A stretch of DNA of 64,000 nt from Flavobacterium shii (GTDB taxonomy: Bacteria > Bacteroidota > Bacteroidia > Flavobacteriales > Flavobacteriaceae), in the NCBI RefSeq assembly GCF_025847235.1, contig NZ_JAOZEW010000002.1:62001-126000 (forward strand), written 5' to 3'. Positions 54,862-63,962 of the stretch are shown one piece after another (positions within the stretch are counted from its first letter, which is position 1; the number at the start of each line of letters is the position of its first letter). The translations under genes were made by a program, and so were the position numbers. A model generated the notes under the pieces. That model was not told the DNA's origin and did not search any database. It saw nothing but the letters and a program-made list of their open reading frames with translations.

Positions 54862-56088
54862 ATGACAAATCTAGTAGAAACAAATCTTAAAAAAAAACTA
54901 AACGAAATATACGAAATACTTAAAACTAATAATAACACCGAGAATTTAGGAGTATTGACAGGACTCTCAGGAATATCACTTTTCTTCTTTCATTATTCAA
55001 GGCTAAATAACGACGATAATGCTTCTGAAATTGGCATCGAATTGATTGAAAGTTGCTTTAATAAAATAAACAATGGATATAATTATCCAACTTATTGTAG
55101 TGGAATAGCAGGTTTTGGATGGTTTTTAGAGCATTTATGGGAAGAAGATTTTCTTGATTTCAACAATGATAAATTATTAATTGATTTAGAAGACTATCTT
55201 CTTATTAAGATGGACTATGACTTACAAAATAATAATCATGATTTTTTACATGGGGGTATAGGTTATGGATATTATTTTTTAAAGCGTTATAAAAACACCA
55301 AATCAGAAGACTTGAAGCACAAGTATAAAGAGAATATCTTAAAAATAATACGTTATTTTGATGAAAAATCAGAAAAAGAACATAATATGATAAAGTGGAG
55401 TTCTGAACTTAACTCTGAAAAGAAAAACATAGGTTACAATTTAAGTCTTTGTCATGGTATACCAAGTATTATTAATTTTCTGTGTAGACTGCATGAATAT
55501 GAAGATTTCAAACCACATGTAAGAAATATGATAGAAATGGGAGTAAATTACATCCTCAGTTGTAAGAATAAGAGCGAAACCTCAACTTCAATATTCCCTA
55601 ACATTCAAACAAATAATAATAATAATAATAATAAGATTACAAACAGCAGACTCGCTTGGTGTTATGGTGATTTAGGTATTGGAATAACATTATGGCAAGC
55701 TGCAAAAACTTTAAATGACGAATCTTTATTAAAAACTTCAATTGAAATACTAATACATTCATCACACAGAATTGACCTTGAAGATAACTTAGTTAATGAT
55801 GCAGGATTATGCCATGGAGCCTTCGGAATAGCATTAATTTTTAACAGGATATTTAAAAATACTAACAATGAAATATTTTACAAAACATCTCTTTTTTGGT
55901 GTAATGAAGGTTTAAAAATGGCTTCCCATAAAGATGGATACGCAGGATACAAAAAATACTTAAGTGAAAAAAATATATGGGAAAAAGAAATTTCCTTATT
56001 GGAAGGAATTGCTGGAATTGGATTGGTTATTATAGAAATTTTGAATCCATCAAATTCGAAATGGGATGAATGTTTAATGTTAAGTTAA
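54862..56088 (+). CDS. LanC-type lanthionine cyclase
   Basis: The 408-residue protein has the LanC alpha-alpha barrel repeats with HGG/CHG motifs: LHGGIGYGYY (about 130), LCHGIPSI (Cys197-His198), WCYGDLGIG (Trp266-Cys267-Tyr268) and LCHGAFGIA (Cys317-His318). By comparison with NisC, the zinc ligands are Cys267, Cys317 and His318. Other active-site residues are Asp127, His198, Arg263 and Tyr268. All are present, so it should join dehydrated Ser/Thr to Cys thiols to form (methyl)lanthionine rings. A near-poly-Asn stretch (about 253-259) from an (aat)n run is in a loop. Confidence 0.94.
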   Translation: MTNLVETNLKKKLNEIYEILKTNNNTENLGVLTGLSGISLFFFHYSRLNNDDNASEIGIELIESCFNKINNGYNYPTYCSGIAGFGWFLEHLWEEDFLDFNNDKLLIDLEDYLLIKMDYDLQNNNHDFLHGGIGYGYYFLKRYKNTKSEDLKHKYKENILKIIRYFDEKSEKEHNMIKWSSELNSEKKNIGYNLSLCHGIPSIINFLCRLHEYEDFKPHVRNMIEMGVNYILSCKNKSETSTSIFPNIQTNNNNNNNKITNSRLAWCYGDLGIGITLWQAAKTLNDESLLKTSIEILIHSSHRIDLEDNLVNDAGLCHGAFGIALIFNRIFKNTNNEIFYKTSLFWCNEGLKMASHKDGYAGYKKYLSEKNIWEKEISLLEGIAGIGLVIIEILNPSNSKWDECLMLS

Positions 56089-56094
56089 TAAATA

Positions 56095-58317
56095 ATGAAT
56101 AATAATAATATACCCTATAAGCATTTTGAAAATTACATCCTTAGGACTCCATTACTACCCTTGAATTTTTATAAAAGCACAACTAATTCTCAAGAAATCC
56201 AAAAAGACACATTTATAAATTTATTAAAAAACCCAGCAATTAATGAATCAATATATTTAGCATCCCCTGAATTCTATAACGAAATTGAAAAATGGATAAA
56301 TGGAACTTTAAATGAAAGTCAAGAAATTAAGATTAAACATTCAGTTCTAAAGTACATTTCCAGACTATCGTCAAGGTGCACCCCCTTTGGCTTATTTGCT
56401 GGCTGTTGTTTAGGGACAATTTCCAAGGAGACAAATATTGTTTTAAAAAAATATGATCAGAATTTAAGACATACAAGATTTGATATGAATTTTTTAGTTG
56501 CTTTATCTCAAAACATTGCAAATCTTGAAAGCATTAAATCTCAACTTCAATTCTCTCCAAATAAAACAATTTATCATGTAGGAAAAAACATTAGATATAT
56601 AGAGTACTTTTATATAAAAGGAAAACGAAATCACCAAATCGTATCTCTTTACAACTCTCAATATATATCGAAAACATTACACTTTTGCAAAGATGGTTCT
56701 CTTATAAAAGATATTATATCCGAAATTGTCTCAGAAAAAATAGATCTAGATTCCGCAACCGAATTTGTAAATGACTTAATTAAAAATCAAATTTTAGTCA
56801 GTAATTTAGAACCATCTGTTACTGGAATAGAATTTTATGATCAAATTATACAAATATTAAAACATTTAAACAACACTGAGGATCTAATAATAGCCTTAAA
56901 CAGAATAAAACTATTAATTAGTGATCTTGATACTATTATTGGAAATCCGATAATAAAATATAAAGAAATAATCCAATTAGTTGAAAACTTAGGCACAGAA
57001 TTCGACTCAAAATATTTGTTCCAGACAGATATGATATTGAACTACACAAACAACTCTCTTAATGAAAAAATAGTAGAACAAGTAAAAAAAGGAATTTCGG
57101 TTTTAAATAAATTAAACGCAAAATCTGAAAATAAAAACTTAATAGAATTTAAAAAATCATTTTTAGAACGCTATGAAGGCAGAGAAATATCATTGCCAAA
57201 TGTTCTTGATACTGAAATTGGAATTGGATATGAACAAACAGATAATGAGGGTGACCTAAACCCTTTAATAGACGATCTTAATCCAGACGACAAAAACAAA
57301 GAAAATACTCAATACTTCACCTCAACATATAATCGTTTCTTCCATCAAAAAATTATGGATGCATATATAAATGACGACTATATTCTCAAAATAAATGAAA
57401 ATGAATTAAATAAGATTGAAAATAAATGGGACAATCTACCTGACACAATGTCAACAATAATAGAGTTAGTAAATATTGATGGCCAAGAAAAAATAAAATT
57501 CAGTAGTATTGGCGGTTCAAGCGCAGCAAATTTACTATCAAGATTTTGTCACGCTGATAAAAATACACACCAATATGTAAAAAAGATAGTTGAAGTTGAA
57601 AAAAAAATAAATAATACTAAAATTTTAGCTGAAATTGTACATCTTCCCGAATCAAGAGTTGGAAACATTCTTATGAGACCAAATTTTAGAGATTACGAAA
57701 TACCATATTTAGGAAATTCAACTTTAGATAAAGAATTTCAGATACAAATAAATGATCTATATGTATCTATAAAAAATAATAAAATAATTTTAAGATCAAA
57801 AAAGCACAATAAAGAAGTCATACCAAGACTTACAAATGCTCATAATTACTCTTCGTTATCCCTTCCAATTTATCATTTTTTATGTGACTTACAAACTAGT
57901 GAAAGAACTAATAGCATAAATTTTAACTTAGGAAGTATCTCAAATGAATATAATTTTATTCCAAGAATTGAATTTGAAAATATCATATTTCAAGAAGCAA
58001 CATGGAATATTAGTTCTAATGACATGAAAAATATTTTTAAACATTTTGAAAATGATAAAAATTTATTAAATGAAATTAAAGAGTTCCAAAAGAAAAGAAA
58101 AATACCTAACCTAGTTTTACTAGTAGAAAGGGATAATCAATTATTAATTGATTTAACTAATTTAACATCTTTAAGAATGTTCTTAGAAATAATAAAGCCC
58201 CGAAATGATTTTAAAATAATTGAATTCTTATTTAATAAAGAAACTAAAGTTAAAAACATTAATGAAGAATATTATACAAATGAAATTATTTTATCCTTTT
58301 ATAACGACAAAGAATAA
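56095..58317 (+). CDS. Lantibiotic dehydratase N-terminal (glutamylation) protein, split LanB
   Basis: The 740-residue protein matches the glutamylation domain of LanB. The start shows FENYILRTPLLPLNFY, the block SRLSSRCTPFGLFAGC (RCTPFG at 94-99) is the family's hallmark, and RFDMNFLVALSQN and the C-terminal PRIEFENIIFQEATW follow. It should move glutamate from Glu-tRNA to Ser and Thr of the precursor core. The elimination part is a separate gene (58320), as in the pinensin locus of Chitinophaga. It begins 6 bases after lanC. Confidence 0.93.
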   Translation: MNNNNIPYKHFENYILRTPLLPLNFYKSTTNSQEIQKDTFINLLKNPAINESIYLASPEFYNEIEKWINGTLNESQEIKIKHSVLKYISRLSSRCTPFGLFAGCCLGTISKETNIVLKKYDQNLRHTRFDMNFLVALSQNIANLESIKSQLQFSPNKTIYHVGKNIRYIEYFYIKGKRNHQIVSLYNSQYISKTLHFCKDGSLIKDIISEIVSEKIDLDSATEFVNDLIKNQILVSNLEPSVTGIEFYDQIIQILKHLNNTEDLIIALNRIKLLISDLDTIIGNPIIKYKEIIQLVENLGTEFDSKYLFQTDMILNYTNNSLNEKIVEQVKKGISVLNKLNAKSENKNLIEFKKSFLERYEGREISLPNVLDTEIGIGYEQTDNEGDLNPLIDDLNPDDKNKENTQYFTSTYNRFFHQKIMDAYINDDYILKINENELNKIENKWDNLPDTMSTIIELVNIDGQEKIKFSSIGGSSAANLLSRFCHADKNTHQYVKKIVEVEKKINNTKILAEIVHLPESRVGNILMRPNFRDYEIPYLGNSTLDKEFQIQINDLYVSIKNNKIILRSKKHNKEVIPRLTNAHNYSSLSLPIYHFLCDLQTSERTNSINFNLGSISNEYNFIPRIEFENIIFQEATWNISSNDMKNIFKHFENDKNLLNEIKEFQKKRKIPNLVLLVERDNQLLIDLTNLTSLRMFLEIIKPRNDFKIIEFLFNKETKVKNINEEYYTNEIILSFYNDKE

Positions 58318-58319
58318 AC

Positions 58320-59213
58320 ATGGTAACAAAAATAAAAACACAACGAAGTTTTATAATAGGCGATCAATGGTTATATTATAAAATATACACTGGATTTAAA
58401 ACATCTGATGTTATTTTAACAGAAATCATTAAACCTATTACAACTGAACTACTCAAAAACAACCTGATTGATAAGTGGTTTTACATAAGATATTCAGACC
58501 CTAAAAACCATCTTAGAATTCGCTTTCATTGTTCAGAAAACAAGAATATCTTTGAAGTTATTAATAAATTAAACCCCTATTTAAAGGAATATTTGATGTC
58601 TGATTTGATTTGGAACATACAAATCGACACATATCAACGAGAAATTGAACGATATGGTGAAAATACGATAGAATTATCTGAAGAATTATTCTTTCATGAT
58701 AGCAATATGATTGTAGAATTTATTGACTTGATTGAGGGAGAAGAAGGCGAAGAAATAAGATGGCTATTCTGTTTAAAAGCTATTAATAAATTTTTAGATG
58801 ATTTTAGATATTCAAACCGAGAGAAATTAAATCTTTTAGAAAATCTAAAAATTGGTTATGCCAACGAATTTGATTTGACAAAAGCTCAAAGAATTCAAGT
58901 GAATAGTAAATATAGAAATAACCGAAAAATCATAGAAGATTTTATGCTTTACACAATCAAAGACAACGAAAAATATATTGAAATTGAAGATCTATTAAGT
59001 ACCAAAAGTGATTTCACAGCCAACATTATAAAAAAGATAATAGATATCAACAAAAATGAAACATTAAATTTAAACAGTTTTGTAAGCAGTCACATACATA
59101 TGCTAACCAACAGACTTTTCAAGTCGAAAGGTAGATTAAATGAAATGGTAGTTTATGATTTTTTATATAGATACATCGATTCAATAGAAGCCAGAAACAA
59201 ACAAAGAATATGA
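58320..59213 (+). CDS. LanB elimination-domain protein (thiopeptide-type/SpaB C-terminal family)
   Basis: The 297-residue protein starts SFIIGDQWLYYKIYTGFKTS and carries WFYIRYSDPKNHLRIRFHC and QIDTYQREIERYGENTIELS, the conserved blocks of the Lant_dehydr_C/SpaB C-terminal family. It should remove glutamate from the glutamylated Ser/Thr to leave dehydro residues. It starts two bases after the glutamylation gene, so the two are co-translated and form a two-protein dehydratase. Confidence 0.93.
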   Translation: MVTKIKTQRSFIIGDQWLYYKIYTGFKTSDVILTEIIKPITTELLKNNLIDKWFYIRYSDPKNHLRIRFHCSENKNIFEVINKLNPYLKEYLMSDLIWNIQIDTYQREIERYGENTIELSEELFFHDSNMIVEFIDLIEGEEGEEIRWLFCLKAINKFLDDFRYSNREKLNLLENLKIGYANEFDLTKAQRIQVNSKYRNNRKIIEDFMLYTIKDNEKYIEIEDLLSTKSDFTANIIKKIIDINKNETLNLNSFVSSHIHMLTNRLFKSKGRLNEMVVYDFLYRYIDSIEARNKQRI

Positions 59214-59253
59214 AATCTTTTTAGACAACTTAATCGCAATTGCACACAGAAAC

Positions 59254-59296
59254 AAAAAAAGCCTAACTGATTCTAAAATCGGTTAGGCTTTTTTTT
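59254..59296. terminator. Terminator at the right end of the lanthipeptide island
   Basis: The stem gcctaactgat (59261-59271) pairs with atcggttaggc (59278-59288), including one G-U pair, with long A and T runs on either side. It lies between the last island gene and the stop of the intact moxR. Confidence 0.85.
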
Positions 59297-59312
59297 AAGC
59301 TTTTATATTCTC

Positions 59313-60266
59313 TTACATCAGCTTCTGAATTATAATTTCTTCGGTAATTCCTTCGGCATCGGCTTTGTAATTTTTAATAATTCGATGTCTCAAAATACCG
59401 GTTGCTACTGCTTTCACATCTTCAATATCCGGTGAGAATTTACCATTGAATGCTGCATGCGCTTTGGCTGCCAAAATTAAATTTTGCGAAGCTCTTGGCC
59501 CCGCTCCCCAATCTAAATAATTTTTAACAAAATCATTAGACAAATTATTATCCGGACGAGTTTTACTCACCAATGTTACCGCATATTCAATCACATTATC
59601 GGCAACAGGAATTCGACGAATAAGATGCTGAAAATCGATAATCTCCTTAGCAGTAAATAATGGGTTAATAATACTCGTATTATCCGAAGTAGTACGTTTT
59701 ACAACTTGTACTTCTTCTTCAAAACTTGGATATTCTAATTTTATAGCAAACATAAAACGATCCAATTGCGCTTCCGGTAATGGATAAGTTCCTTCTTGCT
59801 CTATAGGATTTTGCGTAGCCAATACAAAGTAAGGCAAATCTAATTTATGATTTTCACCAGCAATCGTTACCGAACGTTCCTGCATTGCCTCAAGCAAAGC
59901 CGCTTGCGTTTTAGGCGGTGTTCTATTAATCTCATCTGCCAGAATAATATTTGAAAAAACTGGTCCTTTTATAAATTTAAATCTTCTGTTCTCATCCAAT
60001 ATCTCACTTCCTAAAATATCCGAAGGCATTAAATCCGGAGTAAACTGAATTCTCTTAAAATCAAGACCTAAAGCTTGAGATAGCGTATTTATCAATAATG
60101 TTTTCGCCAATCCTGGCACACCTATCAAAAGTGCATGTCCACCAGAAAAAATGCAAATCAAGATTTGATCTACAACTGCATCCTGACCTACAATTATTTT
60201 TGCGATTTCGGTTTTTAATTCGTTACGTTTTTGAACTAGGTTATGAATTGCTGCTACGTCAGACAT
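59313..60266 (-). CDS. MoxR-family AAA+ ATPase (intact copy)
   Basis: The 317-residue protein has Walker A LIGVPGLAKTLLINTLS, Walker B in LADEINRTPPKTQAALLEAM, sensor LATQNPIEQEGTYPLPEAQLDRF, and a C-terminal lid. MoxR ATPases act as chaperones for assembly of metal or protein complexes, often with VWA-domain partners. No such partner is adjacent. Its last about 70 codons are duplicated at 53998-54210, on the far side of the lanthipeptide island. The upstream neighbour on the same strand is the SurA-like gene. Confidence 0.95.
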   Translation of the reverse strand: MSDVAAIHNLVQKRNELKTEIAKIIVGQDAVVDQILICIFSGGHALLIGVPGLAKTLLINTLSQALGLDFKRIQFTPDLMPSDILGSEILDENRRFKFIKGPVFSNIILADEINRTPPKTQAALLEAMQERSVTIAGENHKLDLPYFVLATQNPIEQEGTYPLPEAQLDRFMFAIKLEYPSFEEEVQVVKRTTSDNTSIINPLFTAKEIIDFQHLIRRIPVADNVIEYAVTLVSKTRPDNNLSNDFVKNYLDWGAGPRASQNLILAAKAHAAFNGKFSPDIEDVKAVATGILRHRIIKNYKADAEGITEEIIIQKLM

Positions 60267-60287
60267 TTATGAATGTATTTAAAATTA

Positions 60288-60330
60288 AAAAGAGTTAGTT
60301 CTATGAATTCATAAAACTAACTCTTTTTAT
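60288..60330. terminator. Hairpin between SurA-like and moxR genes
   Basis: The stem aaagagttagtt (60289-60300) pairs with aactaactcttt, and T-run or A-run flanks lie on both sides. It lies between two genes on the minus strand, so moxR probably has its own promoter. Confidence 0.75.
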
Positions 60331-60344
60331 TTATTTTATAAAAA

Positions 60345-61775
60345 TTATTTTTTCAGCCAATTATTAGTAAAAGCACAATCTCTGTATTCACCAATAATTT
60401 TAATATAAGTTTCTTTTATTTTTTCATCAAACCATTTAGCGATTGCTTTAATTTGTTTTTCTTTTAAAGCCAAATCTTTAATCTTGATGTAATCTTTACC
60501 GTAATCGGCAGTATGCTCTTCAATTCTTTTAGTAACAGTAATTAATTTGTAACTTTTTTTGCCTTGAGGATCTGTATCTAAAACTGGTTGCGAAACTTCG
60601 TCGTCCTTTAAATTTGAAACCTGAGTATATAAAGTTGGATCCATTTTTGTCAATTCAAAACGAGTATCTTGTGTGTTTGGATTAATCAAAACACCACCAT
60701 TAGCACGAGTTTCCTTTTCATCTGATTCCGTTCTTGCTGCTTCTGCAAAAGTAACTTTCTTGTCGATGATCTTTTGTCTGATTACATTAATTCTTTCTTT
60801 AGCCTCTTTCAAAGCATCTTCAGATACCGTTGGAGCAATTAAAATATGACGTAACTCAACCTCCTGCCCTTTAATTTTATCAATTTTTATAATATGATAT
60901 CCATAAATTGTTTCGAAAGGAACTGAAATCTCTCCTTCCTGAAGACTAAAAGCTACATCTTTAAATTCTTTTACAAAAGCAGTTTTTCTAGTCATCTTGT
61001 AATACCCTCCATTTGGAGAAGAACTAGGGTCCTGAGAATATAAAACAGCTTTGGTCGCAAAACTAGCTCCATCCTCAACATCTTTTTTAATACCATTTAA
61101 ACGATCAATTACTTTTTTCTTTTCCACATCCGAAATTTTAGGATGAACAACAATTTGCGCTACTTCCATTTCAGCTCCAAAAACTGGCAATTCTTCTTTA
61201 GGTATTTTTTTGAAGAAGTTACGAACTTCCTCTGGAGTGATTTCTACTCCGTCAATAATTTTCTTCTGCATTTCAGAAGCCAATTTTTGCTCTTTCAAGA
61301 TGTCAGCAAAATAAGTTTTAAATTCCTCAACAGAATTCTTTTTGTAATACTGAACTACTTTATTTATATCTCCGATTTGTTGAACCATATAATTTAATCG
61401 CTCATCCATCATACCTTTAACTTCGGCATCACTTACAATAATACTATCCTGAACTGCTTGATGTGCATATAATTTATCTTCTAGAAGTTTTCCAAGCATT
61501 TGACATCTTGTAACATCTTTTATAGACCCACCTTGGCTTGCAATTTCTAAATATCCTTTATCGATATCCGAATCCAAAATAATGTAATCACCTACAGTAG
61601 CGATAATACCATCAATTTTTTGTTTCTGATTACTTTTAACTTCAACTGGTTTTACTGCAACAGGATCTTTAATAATTTCTTGCGCTCTGGTTAGCGTATT
61701 GAAAAGAAGCAAAAAACTTATTGTTAACACAAATTGACAATTGATAGTTTTTAATCGTAATTTTTTTAATAGCAT
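60345..61775 (-). CDS. SurA-like periplasmic peptidyl-prolyl isomerase
   Basis: The 476-residue protein has a signal peptide (FVLTISFLLLFNTLTRAQ, about 15-33), a SurA-type N-terminal helical domain (about 55-170) and two parvulin PPIase domains. The first spans about 180-280 (MEVAQIVVHPKISDVEKKKV, SQDPSSSPNGGYYKM), the second about 285-400 (VELRHILIAPTVSEDALKEA, ANGGVLINP). It helps outer-membrane proteins fold in the periplasm. A start at an internal Met is possible, but the signal is well formed. Confidence 0.92.
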   Translation of the reverse strand: MLLKKLRLKTINCQFVLTISFLLLFNTLTRAQEIIKDPVAVKPVEVKSNQKQKIDGIIATVGDYIILDSDIDKGYLEIASQGGSIKDVTRCQMLGKLLEDKLYAHQAVQDSIIVSDAEVKGMMDERLNYMVQQIGDINKVVQYYKKNSVEEFKTYFADILKEQKLASEMQKKIIDGVEITPEEVRNFFKKIPKEELPVFGAEMEVAQIVVHPKISDVEKKKVIDRLNGIKKDVEDGASFATKAVLYSQDPSSSPNGGYYKMTRKTAFVKEFKDVAFSLQEGEISVPFETIYGYHIIKIDKIKGQEVELRHILIAPTVSEDALKEAKERINVIRQKIIDKKVTFAEAARTESDEKETRANGGVLINPNTQDTRFELTKMDPTLYTQVSNLKDDEVSQPVLDTDPQGKKSYKLITVTKRIEEHTADYGKDYIKIKDLALKEKQIKAIAKWFDEKIKETYIKIIGEYRDCAFTNNWLKK

Positions 61776-62354
61776 TATTTTAAAATTTAATTTAATGTAA
61801 AGTAGCTTTTATTATCCAGCATTATTTAGGTTATAAATATAGTAAACCAAATATTTCAATATATATTTTAAATGTTCAGAAAATAAAATCTTTACAAATC
61901 TAACAAACATTGCTTTATTAACTTATAACGAACAAAAATAACAATTCAATCACATAATACAAGTTTCCTTATTACTATTAACAAAAAATTATATGCTGTT
62001 AAAAAAATTATAATAGCTACAGTTAATCGCTTCAAATTTTTAAAACATCTGTAAGCATACTCTCATGCATATTATTATTTACAATTGTATCTCTGTCAAC
62101 CCTGAAAAACTCAAACAAAACACAATTAAATAGCTTATTTCTAAATAAATACATTAAAGTTTTCAACACTACAACGTTTTCGTTACGTAAATAAAATTAC
62201 GACATGTTGAAAAAACCAATATTTACATACATTAGATGAATAATTAACATTATTAGACTAGTTATTATACAGATTAAACATTTTTTTAATCCAATTTTAT
62301 AGCTAATCGTAATTCAATTACCCAAATCTATATTTAACCTAAAATCATTTAACT
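61776..62354. other. 578-base AT-rich spacer before the amylase gene
   Basis: The stretch has no convincing frame or hairpin terminator. Its A/T runs resemble the spacers at 41757-42406. The near-palindrome ggttataaatatagtaaacc (61828-61848 region) is the only structured site I noticed. The leader may hold the amylase promoter and regulator sites. Confidence 0.35.
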
Positions 62355-63788
62355 ATGAAAAAACAAATTGTAACGGTTTATCTAATTACAGCTTTGGCTG
62401 CACTTTTCTATTCGTGCAGCTCAAATGAAAATGCAGAATCTGAAATTCAAGCTGCAAATTCCCAATTTAAGGTTATTAACGTAACACATCACGATGGACA
62501 TCCGTTTAGCACTGGAACTTCTACTACAGGAAAATATGTTGCAAATCCTGGCGGCGGAGTAATGATACAAGCATTTTACTGGGACGTTCCTGCTGGTGGA
62601 ACCTGGTGGAATACGATCAATACTAAAATTACAGATTGGTCAAATGCCGGAATTGGTTCAATTTGGCTACCACCAGCATCAAAAGCTCAAAACGGTGCTT
62701 TTTCGATGGGATACGATCCTACCGATTATTTTGATTTTGGAGATTACAATCAAAATGGCTCAGTAGAAACCCGATTTGGTTCCAAAACAGAATTGGTTAG
62801 TCTGATAACCAAAGTACATACTGAAAACATGCAAGTATATGCCGATATTGTAATTAATCATAATAGCGGAGGACAATCAGAAGCGAATCCTTTTACTGGA
62901 ACCAATACCTGGACCAACTTTAGCGGAGTTGCTTCAGGAAAATTCACTCGTAATTATAATGACTTTTATAAAAATAGTTACGGTAATAATGACGAAGGTT
63001 CATTTGGCGGTTTCCCGGATTTATGCCACGCAAATCCTCATGTACAAGATTGGTTATGGCTTAGAGCTGATGGAGTTGGTAAATATTATAAAAATACCAT
63101 GAAATTTGATGGTTGGAGATTTGATTACGTAAAAGGATTTGGTGCGTGGGTTGTAAACGCTTGGAATGCTAATGTAGGCGGCTTTTCGGTTGGCGAATTA
63201 TGGGATTCGAATGTAAATGTATTAAATGACTGGGCTAATAATGCCAATAGTTCTGTTTTTGATTTTGCTTGTTATTATAAAATGAATGATGCCTTTGATG
63301 GAAATAATCTTGCCTTATTAAATGATGATATGATGTGGAAAAGAAACCCTTACAAAGCTGTTACTTTTGTTACAAATCATGATACCGACGAGATTTCGAA
63401 CAAATTACTGGCTTATTCCTATATTTTAACTCACGAAGGATATCCTACAATTTTTTATAGAGACTACGAAGAATGGTTGGATAAAAACAAATTAAACAAC
63501 CTTATATGGATACACAATAATAAAGCCACCGGAACAACTTCTATATTATACTCTGACGATGATGAATATATTGCCAGAAGAAATGGATATAACGGAAACC
63601 CGGGATTAGTAGTATACATCAATAATTCGACATCATGGCAAGAAAGATGGATCCAAACAAACTGGGCAAACGCTCAAATTAAGGATTTTACCGGAGCATC
63701 AACCTGGTACCCAACAACACAAGCCGATAAATGGGTTAAAATTCAATGTCCCCCAAAAGGATATTCTGTTTGGTCTATAAATAACTAA
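62355..63788 (+). CDS. Lipoprotein alpha-amylase, glycoside hydrolase family 13
   Basis: The 477-residue protein begins with a lipoprotein signal (MKKQIVTVYLITALAALFYSC, lipobox Cys21). The GH13 barrel opens with MIQAFYWDVPAGGTWWNTI. Catalytic residues are Asp257 (GWRFDYVKG, nucleophile), Glu281 (SVGELWD, acid/base) and Asp343 (TNHDTDE). VYADIVINHNSGG is the first conserved region. A C-terminal beta domain (about 390-477) closes the protein. It should cut alpha-1,4-glucan at the cell surface. Sus-like import genes are not adjacent. Confidence 0.94.
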   Translation: MKKQIVTVYLITALAALFYSCSSNENAESEIQAANSQFKVINVTHHDGHPFSTGTSTTGKYVANPGGGVMIQAFYWDVPAGGTWWNTINTKITDWSNAGIGSIWLPPASKAQNGAFSMGYDPTDYFDFGDYNQNGSVETRFGSKTELVSLITKVHTENMQVYADIVINHNSGGQSEANPFTGTNTWTNFSGVASGKFTRNYNDFYKNSYGNNDEGSFGGFPDLCHANPHVQDWLWLRADGVGKYYKNTMKFDGWRFDYVKGFGAWVVNAWNANVGGFSVGELWDSNVNVLNDWANNANSSVFDFACYYKMNDAFDGNNLALLNDDMMWKRNPYKAVTFVTNHDTDEISNKLLAYSYILTHEGYPTIFYRDYEEWLDKNKLNNLIWIHNNKATGTTSILYSDDDEYIARRNGYNGNPGLVVYINNSTSWQERWIQTNWANAQIKDFTGASTWYPTTQADKWVKIQCPPKGYSVWSINN

Positions 63789-63814
63789 TACGATCCAAAA
63801 ATTACATTTAATTT

Positions 63815-63846
63815 TGAGGCTGATTTAAATAATCAGCCTCTTTTTT
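63815..63846. terminator. Terminator after the amylase gene
   Basis: The stem gaggctgattt (63816-63826) pairs with aatcagcctc and is followed by a T-run. Confidence 0.85.
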
Positions 63847-63935
63847 ATTTAAAAACACAAATAATAGTAACGAATTATCTAAACCAAACAAACTTAAATT
63901 AGAAGCTAATATTTTTATTAAGCCGTAATTAATAG

Positions 63936-63943
63936 TACTTTTG
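63936..63943 (+). promoter_or_regulatory. -7 promoter element before the truncated last gene
   Basis: TACTTTTG fits TAnnTTTG and lies 20 bases before the ATG at 63963. Confidence 0.55.
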
Positions 63944-63962
63944 CAAACTATTGATATTAAAT

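Noticed and set aside
56095..59213. Thiopeptide locus (suggested by the family name of the 297-residue protein)
   Set aside because: LanC is present and the precursor has a Cys-rich lanthipeptide-type core; the cyclodehydratase and pyridine synthase expected of thiopeptides are missing.
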